From contig CAKUCX010000077.1 in NCBI GenBank assembly GCA_934643865.1, positions 1 through 14,804 of the forward strand: a stretch of DNA of 14,804 nt, read 5' to 3'. Within the stretch, counting starts at the first letter, position 1; each line of letters starts with the position of its first letter. The stretch is from an uncultured Kiritimatiellota bacterium. Lineage in GTDB: Bacteria > Verrucomicrobiota > Kiritimatiellia > RFP12 > UBA1067. Under the pieces are notes generated by a model. That model was not told the origin of the DNA, searched no databases, and saw nothing but the letters and a program-made list of their open reading frames with translations. The position numbers and the translations under genes were made by a program. This document shows, one piece after another, positions 1 through 8,148 of the stretch.

Positions 1-1308
1 CGCGAAGGCCGTCGCCCGGCGATGCGCCGTGCGGCGTGCGGCGAGGCGGCGGCGCGCGGGCGGGGCGAGGCGCAGGGCGAGGACGAGAAGCGGCGCGGCG
101 AAGAAGAGCGCGAGCGCGAGGCCGAGATGCGGCAGCAGCGGCTCCGCCGCCGCGCCGCGCGGATCGAGGTCCACGCCGTCGGGGAGCGGGAAGGCGTCCG
201 CCTCGTCCCCCGCCGCGTCCAGGGCGCCGAGCGTCGCCTGCGCGCCCGCCTTCACCTGAACGGGGATGGCGTCCGTCCGCACCGTCGCGTAGGCCCGCCG
301 CGCGAGGCTGTAGTAGCCCACCTCAAGGGAGGGGAACTCGACCGTCCCCGCCTTCAGCGCGCGCACGCGCCAGGAGAAGCGGCGCGACGCCGCCAGCGTC
401 TCCGTCTTCAGGGAGGCGTCGTCGAGGCGGAAGACGCCCCCCCTGTTCACGCGCGCCGCGAAGGACGGCGGGACGAGCGCCGACGGGTTGCGCGCCCCGG
501 CGACGTCGAGCGTGAGGACGAGCGGATCGCCCGCCGTGCAGACGCTCGCGTCGAGCGTCGCCGTCACGGCCAGGTTGGAGGCGATCGCCCCGCAGGAGGT
601 CGCGGGGCGGTCCGCCGCCGGCGGCTCGATGACCTCCAGGACGAGCGGCCGCGTGCGCAGCACGACCTCCCGGACGGCGGGCACGCGCACGGCCCGGCCG
701 AAGCGGTCGCGGCTCGTGCGCACCCCCGTGATGAGCGGCACCTTCACGGCCACGGGCGCGATCTCGGCGCGCCCCGGCGCCGCGGCACGGTAGGGCGCCG
801 TCGTGAAGGAGAACTCCCAGCCGTTCACGCCCTCCCGCTCCACGCGGCGCGTCGTGAACGGGAAGCGCTGCGCCTTCGGGCCGAGCGCGCGCCCGAAGAA
901 GCCGTCGTCCAGCATCGAGAACGGGTCGCGCATCCCGCCGAAGAAGTCGTCCGAGACGTAGTCGTTGAGCGTGTAGACGGAGACGTTGCGGTCCCGGCTG
1001 CGCAGTTCGACCGGCGGCCAATGCTGGGGATCGGTCGGCACGAGCGCGCGCGGCGTGCCGTCCGGCTCCAGGAACGCCGCCTGCACGTGCGGCGGACGCT
1101 GGTTCAGGACGGGCGGCACGTCGGCGAGGTCGCCCTCCAGCGGCGGCATCCAGAGGCGGAACGCGAGCGTCGCCTCCTCCGTCACGACGAGGTTCGTCGC
1201 CGATGCGGCGAGCGCGGCGTGCGGCTCAACTGCCCACGCCCCCCATGCCGCGCATCCCGCCATGCAAAGCCAGAACACCTTCAACCTGCACGCCCCCCGT
1301 CTCTTCAC
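1..1308 (-). CDS. BatD-like membrane-anchored protein, 3' end outside window
   Basis: The frame is open from a GTG at 1308 to the window edge (436 codons, no stop), so the C-terminus is missing. The GTG overlaps the stop of the upstream 130-aa gene as GTGA, which supports this start. Residues 1-26 look like a signal peptide (basic KRR, then a hydrophobic stretch ending AWA). Residues about 27-390 are beta-rich. The second half carries a pattern typical of BatD: a GDPLVLTL strand, an 'NPSALVPPSF' stretch, then FSWRVRALKAGTVEFPSLEVG. A transmembrane helix lies near residues 393-414, followed by an Arg-rich tail. BatD proteins are usually about 550-600 aa, anchored in the inner membrane, and linked to Bat vWA-domain aerotolerance loci. 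No vWA (BatA/BatB) gene lies upstream here, so a Bat complex cannot be confirmed. Family call from motif pattern only. Confidence 0.72.
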   Translation of the reverse strand, partial: MKRRGACRLKVFWLCMAGCAAWGAWAVEPHAALAASATNLVVTEEATLAFRLWMPPLEGDLADVPPVLNQRPPHVQAAFLEPDGTPRALVPTDPQHWPPVELRSRDRNVSVYTLNDYVSDDFFGGMRDPFSMLDDGFFGRALGPKAQRFPFTTRRVEREGVNGWEFSFTTAPYRAAAPGRAEIAPVAVKVPLITGVRTSRDRFGRAVRVPAVREVVLRTRPLVLEVIEPPAADRPATSCGAIASNLAVTATLDASVCTAGDPLVLTLDVAGARNPSALVPPSFAARVNRGGVFRLDDASLKTETLAASRRFSWRVRALKAGTVEFPSLEVGYYSLARRAYATVRTDAIPVQVKAGAQATLGALDAAGDEADAFPLPDGVDLDPRGAAAEPLLPHLGLALALFFAAPLLVLALRLAPPARRRLAARRTAHRRATAFA

Positions 1309-1697
1309 TGGATCACCACCACGGACACGTTGCGATGGGCGTCCGCCGCCCCGGCGGCAGACCGCGCGGGCGCGTTCGTCGCCCCGCCCGCCTCGGCGGC
1401 GAAGCCGTCGAGCTGCGAAAGCGCACGGGCGAGACGCGCCTCGCGCTGGCGCTGCTGGCGGTTCTCCATCACCGCGATGCCCACAAGCAGACCGCCCGCA
1501 AAGCACAGAAGCGCAAGCAGTGCCACGGAGACGCCGATGAACGCCGGATGCGGCGCGCGCGCGAGGCGCGCCTCGGCCGCCGCATGCGCGCGCGCCGCCG
1601 CGAGGCGTTCGCGCTCCACGGCGAGCGCCTCGCGCTCAAGCCGCAGGCGCTCCTCGGCGAGGCGCAGCGGCGCATGTTCTGTCTCGTCTTCGTGCAT
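1305..1697 (-). CDS. Small coiled-coil, single-span membrane protein (130 aa)
   Basis: Family not recognised. Residues 1-50 form a highly charged Glu/Arg/Ala helix (LRLAEERLRLEREAL and similar) that should be a coiled coil. Residues about 53-77 are one strong transmembrane helix rich in Leu, Gly and Val. Residues 78-95 are another charged helix (ENRQQRQREARLARAL), and the tail is Ala/Gly-rich. There is no cleavable signal, so the N-terminal coiled coil is probably cytoplasmic. The ATG lies 8 nt after the stop of the glycoside-hydrolase-like gene, with AAGGAG overlapping that stop as ribosome binding site. Its TGA overlaps the start of the BatD-like gene (GTGA), so the two are probably translationally coupled and may work together in the membrane. 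That partnership is inferred from position only. Confidence 0.75.
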   Translation of the reverse strand: MHEDETEHAPLRLAEERLRLEREALAVERERLAAARAHAAAEARLARAPHPAFIGVSVALLALLCFAGGLLVGIAVMENRQQRQREARLARALSQLDGFAAEAGGATNAPARSAAGAADAHRNVSVVVIQ

Positions 1698-1705
1698 GGC
1701 GTCCC

Positions 1706-4297
1706 TTACTCCTTCATCAGGCGGATCTCGTCCGGCGCAAGGCGCAGGACCCGGCGCGTGCCGCGTTCGTCGAGCGTGACGGTCTGCTCCACGCCCGTCG
1801 CGTTCACCACCACCACGGCCCGGCGGCCGTCCTGCGCCGCGTAGGCGTTGCAGAAGGCGACGGGCCGTTGGAGCGTGCGCGGCGCCTTGCCGCGCGACGT
1901 CACCGTGTAGGGCTGCGTGGCGCAGGTCATGCGCGGCGGCTTCACCTGGCGGCCGAAAGCGAGCCAGTCGCGCCCCTCGCCGTGGTAGAGCGCCACCCAG
2001 CGCTTCATGAAGGCGTCGTAGGCGCCGCGCCCAGAGAGGACGACCTCCCGCGTCGATCCGTCCGCGCGCACCTCCTCAAGCCTGAGCCCGTCGACCCACG
2101 CCGTCGCGTCGCCCGCGAGGTGCAGCATGATGCGCAGCGTCTCCGCGTCGACGGGCACCGTGAAGTCGCGCGCGACGCGCGTCCACCCTTCCTCGGGCTT
2201 CGGAAACGCGAGCGAGCCGCCCGGCGCGCGCGAACCGAGGAAGCAGAAGTTGACGCTGTTCGGGCGCGACATGTGCCCCGTCTTCAGCCAGCCCGAGAGC
2301 CGGTAGGTCCCGCCCGCGCGGAACGCCCCGTCGGCGAGGTCGACGTTCTGCGACACCTGGACGGCGTTCTCACCCTCCTTCACCTCCAGGCGGATGGCGC
2401 GCGCGCCGTCGCGCTTCGTCTCCGCGTCAACGAACATCCGCCCGTTCCACGCGACGCCGTTGTAGCCGCTCAGCTTGTCCCAGCCCCGGAAACGCCCCTC
2501 GAAGGCGTTCTCGAACGAGCCGTTCATGAGCGCGGCGCGCGCGTCGCCGAGGTCCTTCTCGGACGGCGAGAGGAACGGGATCTGCCCGTCGGCCGCCTCG
2601 TGCGCCTGCCAGATGCGGTTGCCGCGACGGGGGTTCGACTGGAAGCACGGCAGGTCCTCGTGGTAGACGTAGTTGAACACGCTCGCCCACTCGTCCGCAT
2701 GGCTTTCGCAGTCGCGGTAGTCCTGGATGCCGACAAGGTGGTTGTAGAACTCGTTCGGCTCCTCCACGCACACGATGGCATCCGGCTGGACCGCGCGCAT
2801 CGTCTCGCGCATCGTGCGCAGCTGGTCGAGGAAGGCCGCGCTCTTCCACCGCCCTTCGCCGGGTCCGTGCGGATGGTTCTTCGCCCAGCACGGCGGGTAT
2901 GCGCCGCCGACGACCTGGTCCACCTGGATCATCTCGCAGCCGAGCTTCGCGAGCGGAAGGCAGATGTCGCGGTTCCACCAGTCGCGCGTCCACGGGTCGC
3001 CGCCGCACAGGCAGGCGCAGTCGCCGCCCCTGAGCCAGAAGGGCGTGCGCACGTAGCGCGCGCCGTCGCGGTTGGAGATGGCGTGCGGCGCGGCAATCCG
3101 CTCGAAGCGCGCGCGGTCGTCCCACGCGAACGTGCCGTCGGGCCGCTTGTCGTAGGTCGTCGTCCAGTGGTAGCCGCTCGGCCAGGGGAAGACGTGGGCG
3201 CCGAGCGCCTTCAGGTCCGCCGCGAGCCGCGCGAAGGTCGCGTCGTCGGGGACGACGGGGAAGTAGTCCGGCGTCACCCAGGTGCCGATCTTCTCCCAGC
3301 CCCAGACGGCCACCACGAGCGGCGCGACGGGGAATTCCTTCTTCCAGTAGTCGCGCATCCACGCGCGGATGCGGTCGGGGTCCTGCAGCCAGTCGCGCGA
3401 GAAGCGCACCATCGCAGGCGCGTCGCGCATCCAGGCGGGGATGTCGTCGCGGTCGCGGAACGGCTTCGTGGCCCATGCCTGCCCCTTCGCCCAGGCGCGG
3501 TAGAGGTCCGCCGCGTCGTGCCACGTGCAGGGATCGCCCGGCGTCCCCTCGAAGCCCCCCGTCACGAGGTCGTACGCCTGCACGACATCGCCCGTGTCGA
3601 AGCCGATGCGGCGGCTCGTCACGAGGAAACCCGCCTTGGTGCGCTCGCCGCCGAGGTACTTGCAGTGTCCCGCGCCGTCCTCCGCCGCGAAGTAGAGGCC
3701 CGCGCGGTCGTCGTAGACCGTCGCGAACTGCGCGGCGAGCGCGCCGGGCTGCTTCGCGTAGGCCCGCCAGCCGACGCCCTTCGCGCCGGGGTTGTACGTG
3801 ACGCCGCCCTTCGCCGTGCCGTAGACGAAGCGGTCGTCGCCGGCGTCCGAACCGAGGACGGGCGCGACGAGGATGTGCGGGTAGGTCGTCTCTTCGAGCG
3901 CCCACCCGTCCGCCATCTTCACGGAGATGCCCCAGCGGACGGAAGCGTCGACGCCGCGCACCGTGCAGACGACGGCCTCGACGCCCTCCTTCCGGAAACC
4001 GCCGTAGACGAGCCGCACGCCATCCGCCAGCTTCTCGACGCGGCACGCCGCCGCATCGGCCGCACTGATCTCGACGCTCTTCGCGACGTCGTCCGCGCGC
4101 GTCGCCTTCAGGTAGAAGAGCGGCATCCGGTCCGTCGCTGGCGCGAGGTCCGCGCCGTGCGCCGTGACGAGGCGCGAAACCGCGCCCTGCGCGTCCTCCG
4201 CGAGTTCAACCGTCAGCGTGCCGCTCTTCACCGTCGCCGCCGCCGCCGCGCCCGCAAGCGCAAAGGCGCCCAGCGCCGTCATGATCCGTCTCGTCAT
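1706..4297 (-). CDS. Secreted DUF6259-type glycoside-hydrolase-like protein with CBM4/9-like module (863 aa)
   Basis: The start at 4297 was chosen over an in-frame ATG at 4417 because it gives a clean signal peptide (MTRRIMTALG..., cleavage near residue 20), follows GGAG by 7 nt, and overlaps the upstream stop as ATGA. Residues about 22-250 form a beta-sandwich. Residues about 285-580 look like a (beta/alpha)8 barrel of the DUF6259 / alpha-galactosidase-like kind, with 'VWGWEK' near 331, 'FPWPSGYHW' near 370, 'EMIQVDQVVGG' (Asp460) and 'CVEEPNEFYN' (Glu512/Glu513). Asp460 and one of these Glu residues are candidate catalytic residues; this is inferred by analogy, not shown. Residues about 590-745 resemble a CBM4/9 jelly roll (NGSFE, GWTRVARDF, AWVDGLRLEEV). 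Residues 758-863 return to a barrel-like helix (FMKRWVALYHGEGRDWL) and a C-terminal beta domain. Probably acts on glycans in the periplasm or outside; substrate unknown. Confidence 0.8.
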   Translation of the reverse strand: MTRRIMTALGAFALAGAAAAATVKSGTLTVELAEDAQGAVSRLVTAHGADLAPATDRMPLFYLKATRADDVAKSVEISAADAAACRVEKLADGVRLVYGGFRKEGVEAVVCTVRGVDASVRWGISVKMADGWALEETTYPHILVAPVLGSDAGDDRFVYGTAKGGVTYNPGAKGVGWRAYAKQPGALAAQFATVYDDRAGLYFAAEDGAGHCKYLGGERTKAGFLVTSRRIGFDTGDVVQAYDLVTGGFEGTPGDPCTWHDAADLYRAWAKGQAWATKPFRDRDDIPAWMRDAPAMVRFSRDWLQDPDRIRAWMRDYWKKEFPVAPLVVAVWGWEKIGTWVTPDYFPVVPDDATFARLAADLKALGAHVFPWPSGYHWTTTYDKRPDGTFAWDDRARFERIAAPHAISNRDGARYVRTPFWLRGGDCACLCGGDPWTRDWWNRDICLPLAKLGCEMIQVDQVVGGAYPPCWAKNHPHGPGEGRWKSAAFLDQLRTMRETMRAVQPDAIVCVEEPNEFYNHLVGIQDYRDCESHADEWASVFNYVYHEDLPCFQSNPRRGNRIWQAHEAADGQIPFLSPSEKDLGDARAALMNGSFENAFEGRFRGWDKLSGYNGVAWNGRMFVDAETKRDGARAIRLEVKEGENAVQVSQNVDLADGAFRAGGTYRLSGWLKTGHMSRPNSVNFCFLGSRAPGGSLAFPKPEEGWTRVARDFTVPVDAETLRIMLHLAGDATAWVDGLRLEEVRADGSTREVVLSGRGAYDAFMKRWVALYHGEGRDWLAFGRQVKPPRMTCATQPYTVTSRGKAPRTLQRPVAFCNAYAAQDGRRAVVVVNATGVEQTVTLDERGTRRVLRLAPDEIRLMKE

Positions 4298-4992
4298 CTT
4301 TCTGCTCCTTTTTCCGTGTTGAAGAGCCTTCCCCGCTCCGCCTTCCCCGCCGCCGCGCGGCATTCCGGCGGCACGGCCGCATCGCGGCCGGCAAGGACGG
4401 CGACGATGTCGCGCCATCCCCGCACCCGCGTCATGTTGGCGGAAAGGGGGAAGGCGCGGTTCCAGGGCCGGTCGTAGACCAAAATGCGCGTCCGGGGCCA
4501 GACGACCGCCAGATGCTTCAGGACGAGGGGCGAGTCGTCGACGACGGCGTCATACCGGCGCGCGAAGAGCTGGCCGAGCGACAGGGTCGGCGGCTCGTCC
4601 GGGGCCGGCCCGGAAAGGGCCGCGCGCCCGTACTTGTCGACATAGAAGACCGGCAACGTCCCGAGACCGGCCGCCGCGAGCCACGCCGCCGTCGCGCCGT
4701 GCGTCGCCGCCGGCCGCCCCGTGACGATCTCCACCGCATGGCCCGCCGCGCGCAGCGTCCGCACGCCCTCCGGCGCCCCGGACGTGACGGCGTAGGCCAG
4801 CAGTTCGTCCGGCGCATGCACGCGCGCCATGAACTGCCGCATCTCCGCGTCGGAAAAGCCGAACACCTGCTGCAGGTCGAACTGGAAGACGTCCGCGTAG
4901 GCGACCCGCCGCCCGAACGCGCGCGCGGCGAGGCCGCACAAATGGGCCGCCGTCTCGCACAGCACGTCGTCGACGTCGATGTAGATCCTCAT
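4294..4992 (-). CDS. HAD-superfamily 5'(3')-deoxyribonucleotidase-like phosphatase (232 aa)
   Basis: Small cytosolic HAD phosphatase of the NT5C-like type. Motif I is IDVDDVLCET (residues 5-14): Asp6 would be the nucleophile and Asp8 the acid/base. Motif II is VTGRPA (90-95), with Thr91. Motif IV is VVDDSPLVL (150-158), giving the acidic pair for Mg2+. The cap is helical (residues about 15-75). Family members remove phosphate from nucleoside monophosphates, or act on related small phosphoesters. The start at 4992 was preferred to the upstream in-frame ATG at 5430 because the protein then begins right at motif I and GGAG sits 5-6 nt before it; the upstream stretch is Arg-rich shadow of the MFS gene. 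It starts 41 nt after the MFS stop and its stop overlaps the next start (ATGA). Placed between a transporter and a glycan enzyme, it could dephosphorylate a sugar phosphate, but the motifs favour nucleotides. Confidence 0.8.
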   Translation of the reverse strand: MRIYIDVDDVLCETAAHLCGLAARAFGRRVAYADVFQFDLQQVFGFSDAEMRQFMARVHAPDELLAYAVTSGAPEGVRTLRAAGHAVEIVTGRPAATHGATAAWLAAAGLGTLPVFYVDKYGRAALSGPAPDEPPTLSLGQLFARRYDAVVDDSPLVLKHLAVVWPRTRILVYDRPWNRAFPLSANMTRVRGWRDIVAVLAGRDAAVPPECRAAAGKAERGRLFNTEKGAER

Positions 4993-5033
4993 GCCCGCTC
5001 CATTCCGCCCGGATTGCCGCGTGTGGCGTCCGC

Positions 5034-6341
5034 CTAGGCGCGCCCGTCCTGCTCGTAGTCCTTCTTCAGGAAGAGGACGATCGCGACGAGCACGGTGAGC
5101 GCGCCGCAGAAGTAGGCGCCGGAGAGGGACGCGAGGCAGTTCTTCACGCTCACGCCCGCGTCCATCATCGCGCCGATCAGCTTCGGGGCGACGGCGCCGA
5201 CGAGGAACGCGCCGCAGCACATGAAGCCCGTGGAGGAGGCGCGATAGCGCGGCTTGATGACGTCGTAGAGCGAGGCGAACATGTTCGAGTCGTAGACGCC
5301 GTGCGCGAGGCCGAAGAGGAAGAGCCCCGCCGCGCAGAGCGCCAGCGAGTCCGAGGCGTAGGCGAGGTAGATGCATGGCGCGCCCGCGAGGAGCCCGACG
5401 ACGTTCGTCGCCATGCGCGCGGGCTTCCACGTCGCGGCGAGCCGGTCAGAGAAGCGGCTCGCGGCCATGATGCCGATCACGCAGCCGGCGTAGTGCCAGA
5501 TGACGGAGTGGAACATCGTCCAGAAGCCCGCCTCGGTGGCGGCCATCGCCTTGTCCGCGAAGAACGTCTCGCGCAGGTAGACGGGCGTCCAGACCGTGAA
5601 GCCGAAATTCGTGAACACCTGGAAGCCGAACGCCACCATCAGCAGCCACGCGCTCGGCTTCACCGCGAACGCCTTGAACGCCTCCGCCATCGACGGCTTC
5701 TGCACGGCGCCGGGCGCGGCCGGCACGGGCTTTGTGTCGCGCAGGAAGAGGGCGAGGACGACGAAGAGCGCGAGGCCGAAGCCGCCGAACACCCAGAACG
5801 GGTAGCGCCAGGCGCCCGTCCCGAGGCCCGCGAGCCAGCCGGAGGCGAGCGAGACCGCGACGACGGCCACGTAGAGCGCGCTCTGCATGACCGACATCGC
5901 CATCGACCGCGTCCGGGCGTGGAGCTGGCTCAGGATCGAGTTCGCGGAGGACGGGTAGAGGCACTGCCCCACGGCGAAGACGACGCTGTAGACGACGACG
6001 AGGTAGCTCACGAGCGACAGCCACCCGAACGGCCGCGCGAAGCCGGAGGCGAGGATCGCGAGCGAGAAGAGCGCCACGGAGACGAGGATCGTCTTCTTGC
6101 GGCTGAAGAGGTCCCCCAGCACGCCCGCGAAGAGAACGCAGACGCCGTACACGGCGGCGAACACCGTCATGACGGTGCCCCAGTCGCTTGCCGCGACGGA
6201 CGTGAATTCGAGTTTCATCTGCGGCAGCACGGAGTTGAAGATCTGCCGCGTGCCCTGCTGCATGAAGTAGCCCACCGTCAGGAGGGCGAGCGCCACCCAC
6301 TTGTAGGCGCCCGCGCCGTCGTTCGTCTCTCTGTCGTTCAT
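5034..6341 (-). CDS. MFS transporter, 12 transmembrane helices (435 aa)
   Basis: Inner-membrane secondary transporter. About twelve hydrophobic segments are visible: six before and six after a hydrophilic central loop (DTKPVPAAPGAVQKP, near residues 201-220). The loop after helix 2 carries the major-facilitator signature GDLFSRKK. The N-terminal pattern (GYFMQQGTRQIFNSVLP, then YGVCVLFAGVLGD) resembles the organophosphate:phosphate antiporter and anion:cation symporter branches, which carry sugar phosphates, hexuronates and similar acids; the substrate cannot be named from sequence. The ATG at 6341 was chosen because it follows an AAAGGA site and gives a normal short cytoplasmic N-terminus; a longer start at 6413 adds residues overlapping the upstream gene. 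Lies 25 nt after the coiled-coil gene and 41 nt before the phosphatase gene. Import of a product released by the secreted glycan enzyme is a reasonable guess. Confidence 0.9.
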   Translation of the reverse strand: MNDRETNDGAGAYKWVALALLTVGYFMQQGTRQIFNSVLPQMKLEFTSVAASDWGTVMTVFAAVYGVCVLFAGVLGDLFSRKKTILVSVALFSLAILASGFARPFGWLSLVSYLVVVYSVVFAVGQCLYPSSANSILSQLHARTRSMAMSVMQSALYVAVVAVSLASGWLAGLGTGAWRYPFWVFGGFGLALFVVLALFLRDTKPVPAAPGAVQKPSMAEAFKAFAVKPSAWLLMVAFGFQVFTNFGFTVWTPVYLRETFFADKAMAATEAGFWTMFHSVIWHYAGCVIGIMAASRFSDRLAATWKPARMATNVVGLLAGAPCIYLAYASDSLALCAAGLFLFGLAHGVYDSNMFASLYDVIKPRYRASSTGFMCCGAFLVGAVAPKLIGAMMDAGVSVKNCLASLSGAYFCGALTVLVAIVLFLKKDYEQDGRA

Positions 6342-6366
6342 CGCGTGTTCCTTTCGTTGTCCATCG

Positions 6367-7725
6367 TCACTTCCATTCGGGCGAACGCTCGAAGTCGGGC
6401 ACGTAGACGGCAAGCACCCGGCAGATGTGCGCGAGCTTCGCGTCGCGCTCGTCGCGGTCGCCCTTGTCGCGCCGCGCCTCGTCGTAGATCTTGCGGAACG
6501 CCTTCACGTAGTCGTCCTTCTCCACGCGCCCGGCGAGCGCGCGGCTGTAGAAGGCCTCGTCGTGGCGGATGAGGCGCACGAGCGCCGCGACGCGCCGACC
6601 TTCGGGGACGAGCGCGAGAAGCTCGTCGAGACGTTTCTTCTGCGCCGCCGCGTCGTTGGCCGCCCGCGCCTCGTCGAGCAGCTCGACGTAGACATCCTCG
6701 TAGTCCGGGACGAGCGAGACGAGCGCGCGCCGGTCGTGGGCGGCGTCCGCGAGGCGCCCCTCCGCGACGGCCCGGTCGATGCGCCGGCCGAAGTCGGCGA
6801 TGCGCCGGCGCGCCGCGCGCGCCCGCTCCGCCGCGTGTACGTCGTCGATCTTCCGCTGGATCGCGGCGGCCTGCGCCTCGGCCGGCGTCACGTCCGGCCG
6901 TGCCTCCGGCCAGTCCACCTTCACGGCCGCGTTCGTCGGGGCGTTCCCGTCAGCGGCGGCCCCGGCGGTGTTTCCGGCGGCCTCCTCGGCAGGCGCCATC
7001 CCGCCGTCGCCCGCGTTGTCCTCCGCCGCGAGCAGCCCCGCCTCCTCCAGCGCGAGGCGCCGCTCGGCGCGCTGGAGGGCGACCGTCTCCGCCCGGCTGA
7101 GGCTCGCGCGGCTGTAGAGGCGCAGCTTCCGGTCGCGTTCGGCGGCGGCGGCGGCCTCGGCGGCCTTCAGGTCGTTCGCGCTCTTCGCGCGCGCCGCCTC
7201 GGCGATCTGCCGCGCGGCGATCTTCTCGTCGCGCGCCGCCTCGGCCGTCTTCCGCTCGGCCTCCGCGCGCCGGAGCGCCACAGCCTCCGCCGCCGCGCGC
7301 TTCTCCTGCTCGGCGCGCGCCGCGTCCGAGGCGGCCTTCTCCGCCGCCGCCTTCTTCGCCGCCGCGTCCGCCGCCGCCTTTTCCGCCGTTGCCTTCTTCG
7401 CCGCCGCCGCCGACGCGGCCGCCTGCTCCCGGAGGCGCGCCTCCTCCTGCCTCTTCGCGTCGAGCGCGGCCTTCTTCGCCGCCGCCTCGCCTTCGGCCCG
7501 CTTGCGGTCGGCCTCGGCCTTCCGGGCCTCGGCCTCCTTCGTCTTCGCCTCGGCCTCCTTCGCGCGCGCCTCGGCCTCCTTCGCCTTCAGGCGGGCCTTC
7601 TGCGTCTCGGCCTGCAGCGCGAGCCGCCGCCCCTCCTGCACGGTGCGGAAGAAATACGTCCCGCCCCCGAGGGCGGCCAGCGCCACGAGGACCAGTACGG
7701 TTCCTGTCGTTCCCGAGATTCTCAT
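6367..7725 (-). CDS. TolA-like membrane-anchored long coiled-coil protein (452 aa)
   Basis: Residues 8-27 are a single hydrophobic anchor (VLVLVALAALGGG and on) with no obvious cleavage site, so the rest probably extends into the periplasm. Residues about 32-235 are an uninterrupted Ala/Lys/Glu/Arg helix containing near-repeats of AKEAEA and AEKAAA, predicted as a long coiled coil or single alpha-helix like the TolA stalk. Residues about 240-285 are a flexible Ala/Gly/Asn-rich linker. Residues about 290-452 are a helical C-terminal domain (RRIADFGRRIDRAVAEG; DEAFYSRALAG; VYVPDFERSPEWK), possibly TPR-like. Homology to TolA is not claimed: composition alone produces the resemblance. An AAAGGA site lies about 7 nt before the ATG. 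This is the first gene after the 450-bp repeat-rich intergenic region, so it probably leads the operon that continues through the MFS gene to the BatD-like gene. Confidence 0.78.
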   Translation of the reverse strand: MRISGTTGTVLVLVALAALGGGTYFFRTVQEGRRLALQAETQKARLKAKEAEARAKEAEAKTKEAEARKAEADRKRAEGEAAAKKAALDAKRQEEARLREQAAASAAAAKKATAEKAAADAAAKKAAAEKAASDAARAEQEKRAAAEAVALRRAEAERKTAEAARDEKIAARQIAEAARAKSANDLKAAEAAAAAERDRKLRLYSRASLSRAETVALQRAERRLALEEAGLLAAEDNAGDGGMAPAEEAAGNTAGAAADGNAPTNAAVKVDWPEARPDVTPAEAQAAAIQRKIDDVHAAERARAARRRIADFGRRIDRAVAEGRLADAAHDRRALVSLVPDYEDVYVELLDEARAANDAAAQKKRLDELLALVPEGRRVAALVRLIRHDEAFYSRALAGRVEKDDYVKAFRKIYDEARRDKGDRDERDAKLAHICRVLAVYVPDFERSPEWK

Positions 7726-7783
7726 GTCTTTTCCTTTACCCTTCTTTCAATCACCAACATCCACAAGCGTTTCCCGTGTCGGC

Positions 7784-7893
7784 GCGCCGGGGACGTCGCG
7801 CCCGACCAGCGCAGGACAATCCATCGATGCACAACGGACACAGGACGGCGCACCCGGCCCGTTGCATTGGTAGGGGCGGACGTCCCAGCCGCC
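7784..7893. repeat. Imperfect inverted pair of a GC-rich intergenic element
   Basis: Two copies of one motif face each other. The left arm (7784-7808) reads CGCCGGGGACGTC followed by a C-rich stretch ending ACCA. The right arm (7868-7893) starts TGGTAGGGGCGGACGTCCC and is the reverse complement of the same motif, matching at about 18 of 24 aligned positions by eye. The central part contains loosely paired ACAACGG / CCGTTG. A third copy of the motif sits at 14770-14796. No gene is visible inside. It is probably a dispersed palindromic (REP-like) element. The remainder of the 7726-7908 stretch holds only the leader of the coiled-coil gene; I could not pick a convincing sigma-70 promoter there. 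Confidence 0.55.
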
Positions 7894-7908
7894 CGCAGAA
7901 GGCTGCAA

Positions 7909-8148
7909 CTACCAAACTATTCAACCATTCAACCACGCAATCACCTAATCACTTGACCATTCAACTACCTAACCACTCAACCACTTAACCACTTAACTAC
8001 TTAACCACTCAACTACCTAACCACTTAACCACTCAACCACTCAACCACTTAACTACTTAACCACTCAACCACTCAACCACTTAACCACTTAACTACTTAA
8101 CCACTCAACCACTTAACTACTTAACCACTTAACTACTTAACCACTTAA
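7909..8148. repeat. Tandem octamer array, 30 in-phase units of CYACYYAA
   Basis: Counting back from 8148 in steps of eight gives exactly 30 units with no insertion or deletion. Most units are CCACTTAA, CTACTTAA, CCACTCAA or CTACCTAA, so the variation is nearly all C/T at positions 2, 5 and 6. The eight units nearest 7909 are more degenerate (for example TCACTTGA and CCACGCAA), while those nearest 8148 are uniform and tend to alternate CC/CT. The array is AT-rich inside a very GC-rich region and carries many stop codons on both strands, so it is not coding. It lies downstream of gspK and upstream of the coiled-coil gene. Confidence 0.9.

Noticed and set aside
22..1779. Long plus-strand reading frame of 585 codons
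   Set aside because: Arg/Ala/Pro-rich product antisense to the BatD-like and 130-aa genes; typical GC-rich shadow frame with no motif or ribosome binding site.
1868..4477. Plus-strand reading frame of 869 codons
   Set aside because: Antisense to the glycoside-hydrolase-like gene, which has clear domains and a signal peptide; the product is low-complexity Arg/Ala/Val/Asp with no recognisable domain.
4294..5430. Longer start for the HAD phosphatase
   Set aside because: The extra 146 residues are an Arg-rich shadow of the MFS gene; motif I lies right after the ATG at 4992, which has its own ribosome binding site.
5301..6572. Plus-strand reading frame of 423 codons
   Set aside because: Antisense to the MFS gene; composition dominated by Arg, Glu, His and Ala, without hydrophobic core pattern.
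7751..7936. 61-codon minus-strand frame in the intergenic region
   Set aside because: Lies across the GC-rich inverted element and the degenerate octamers, has no ribosome binding site and no recognisable protein features.
7909..8148. Repeat-protein coding region
   Set aside because: An 8-bp period shifts frame each unit and introduces TAA and TAG on one strand within a few codons; no open frame spans it.
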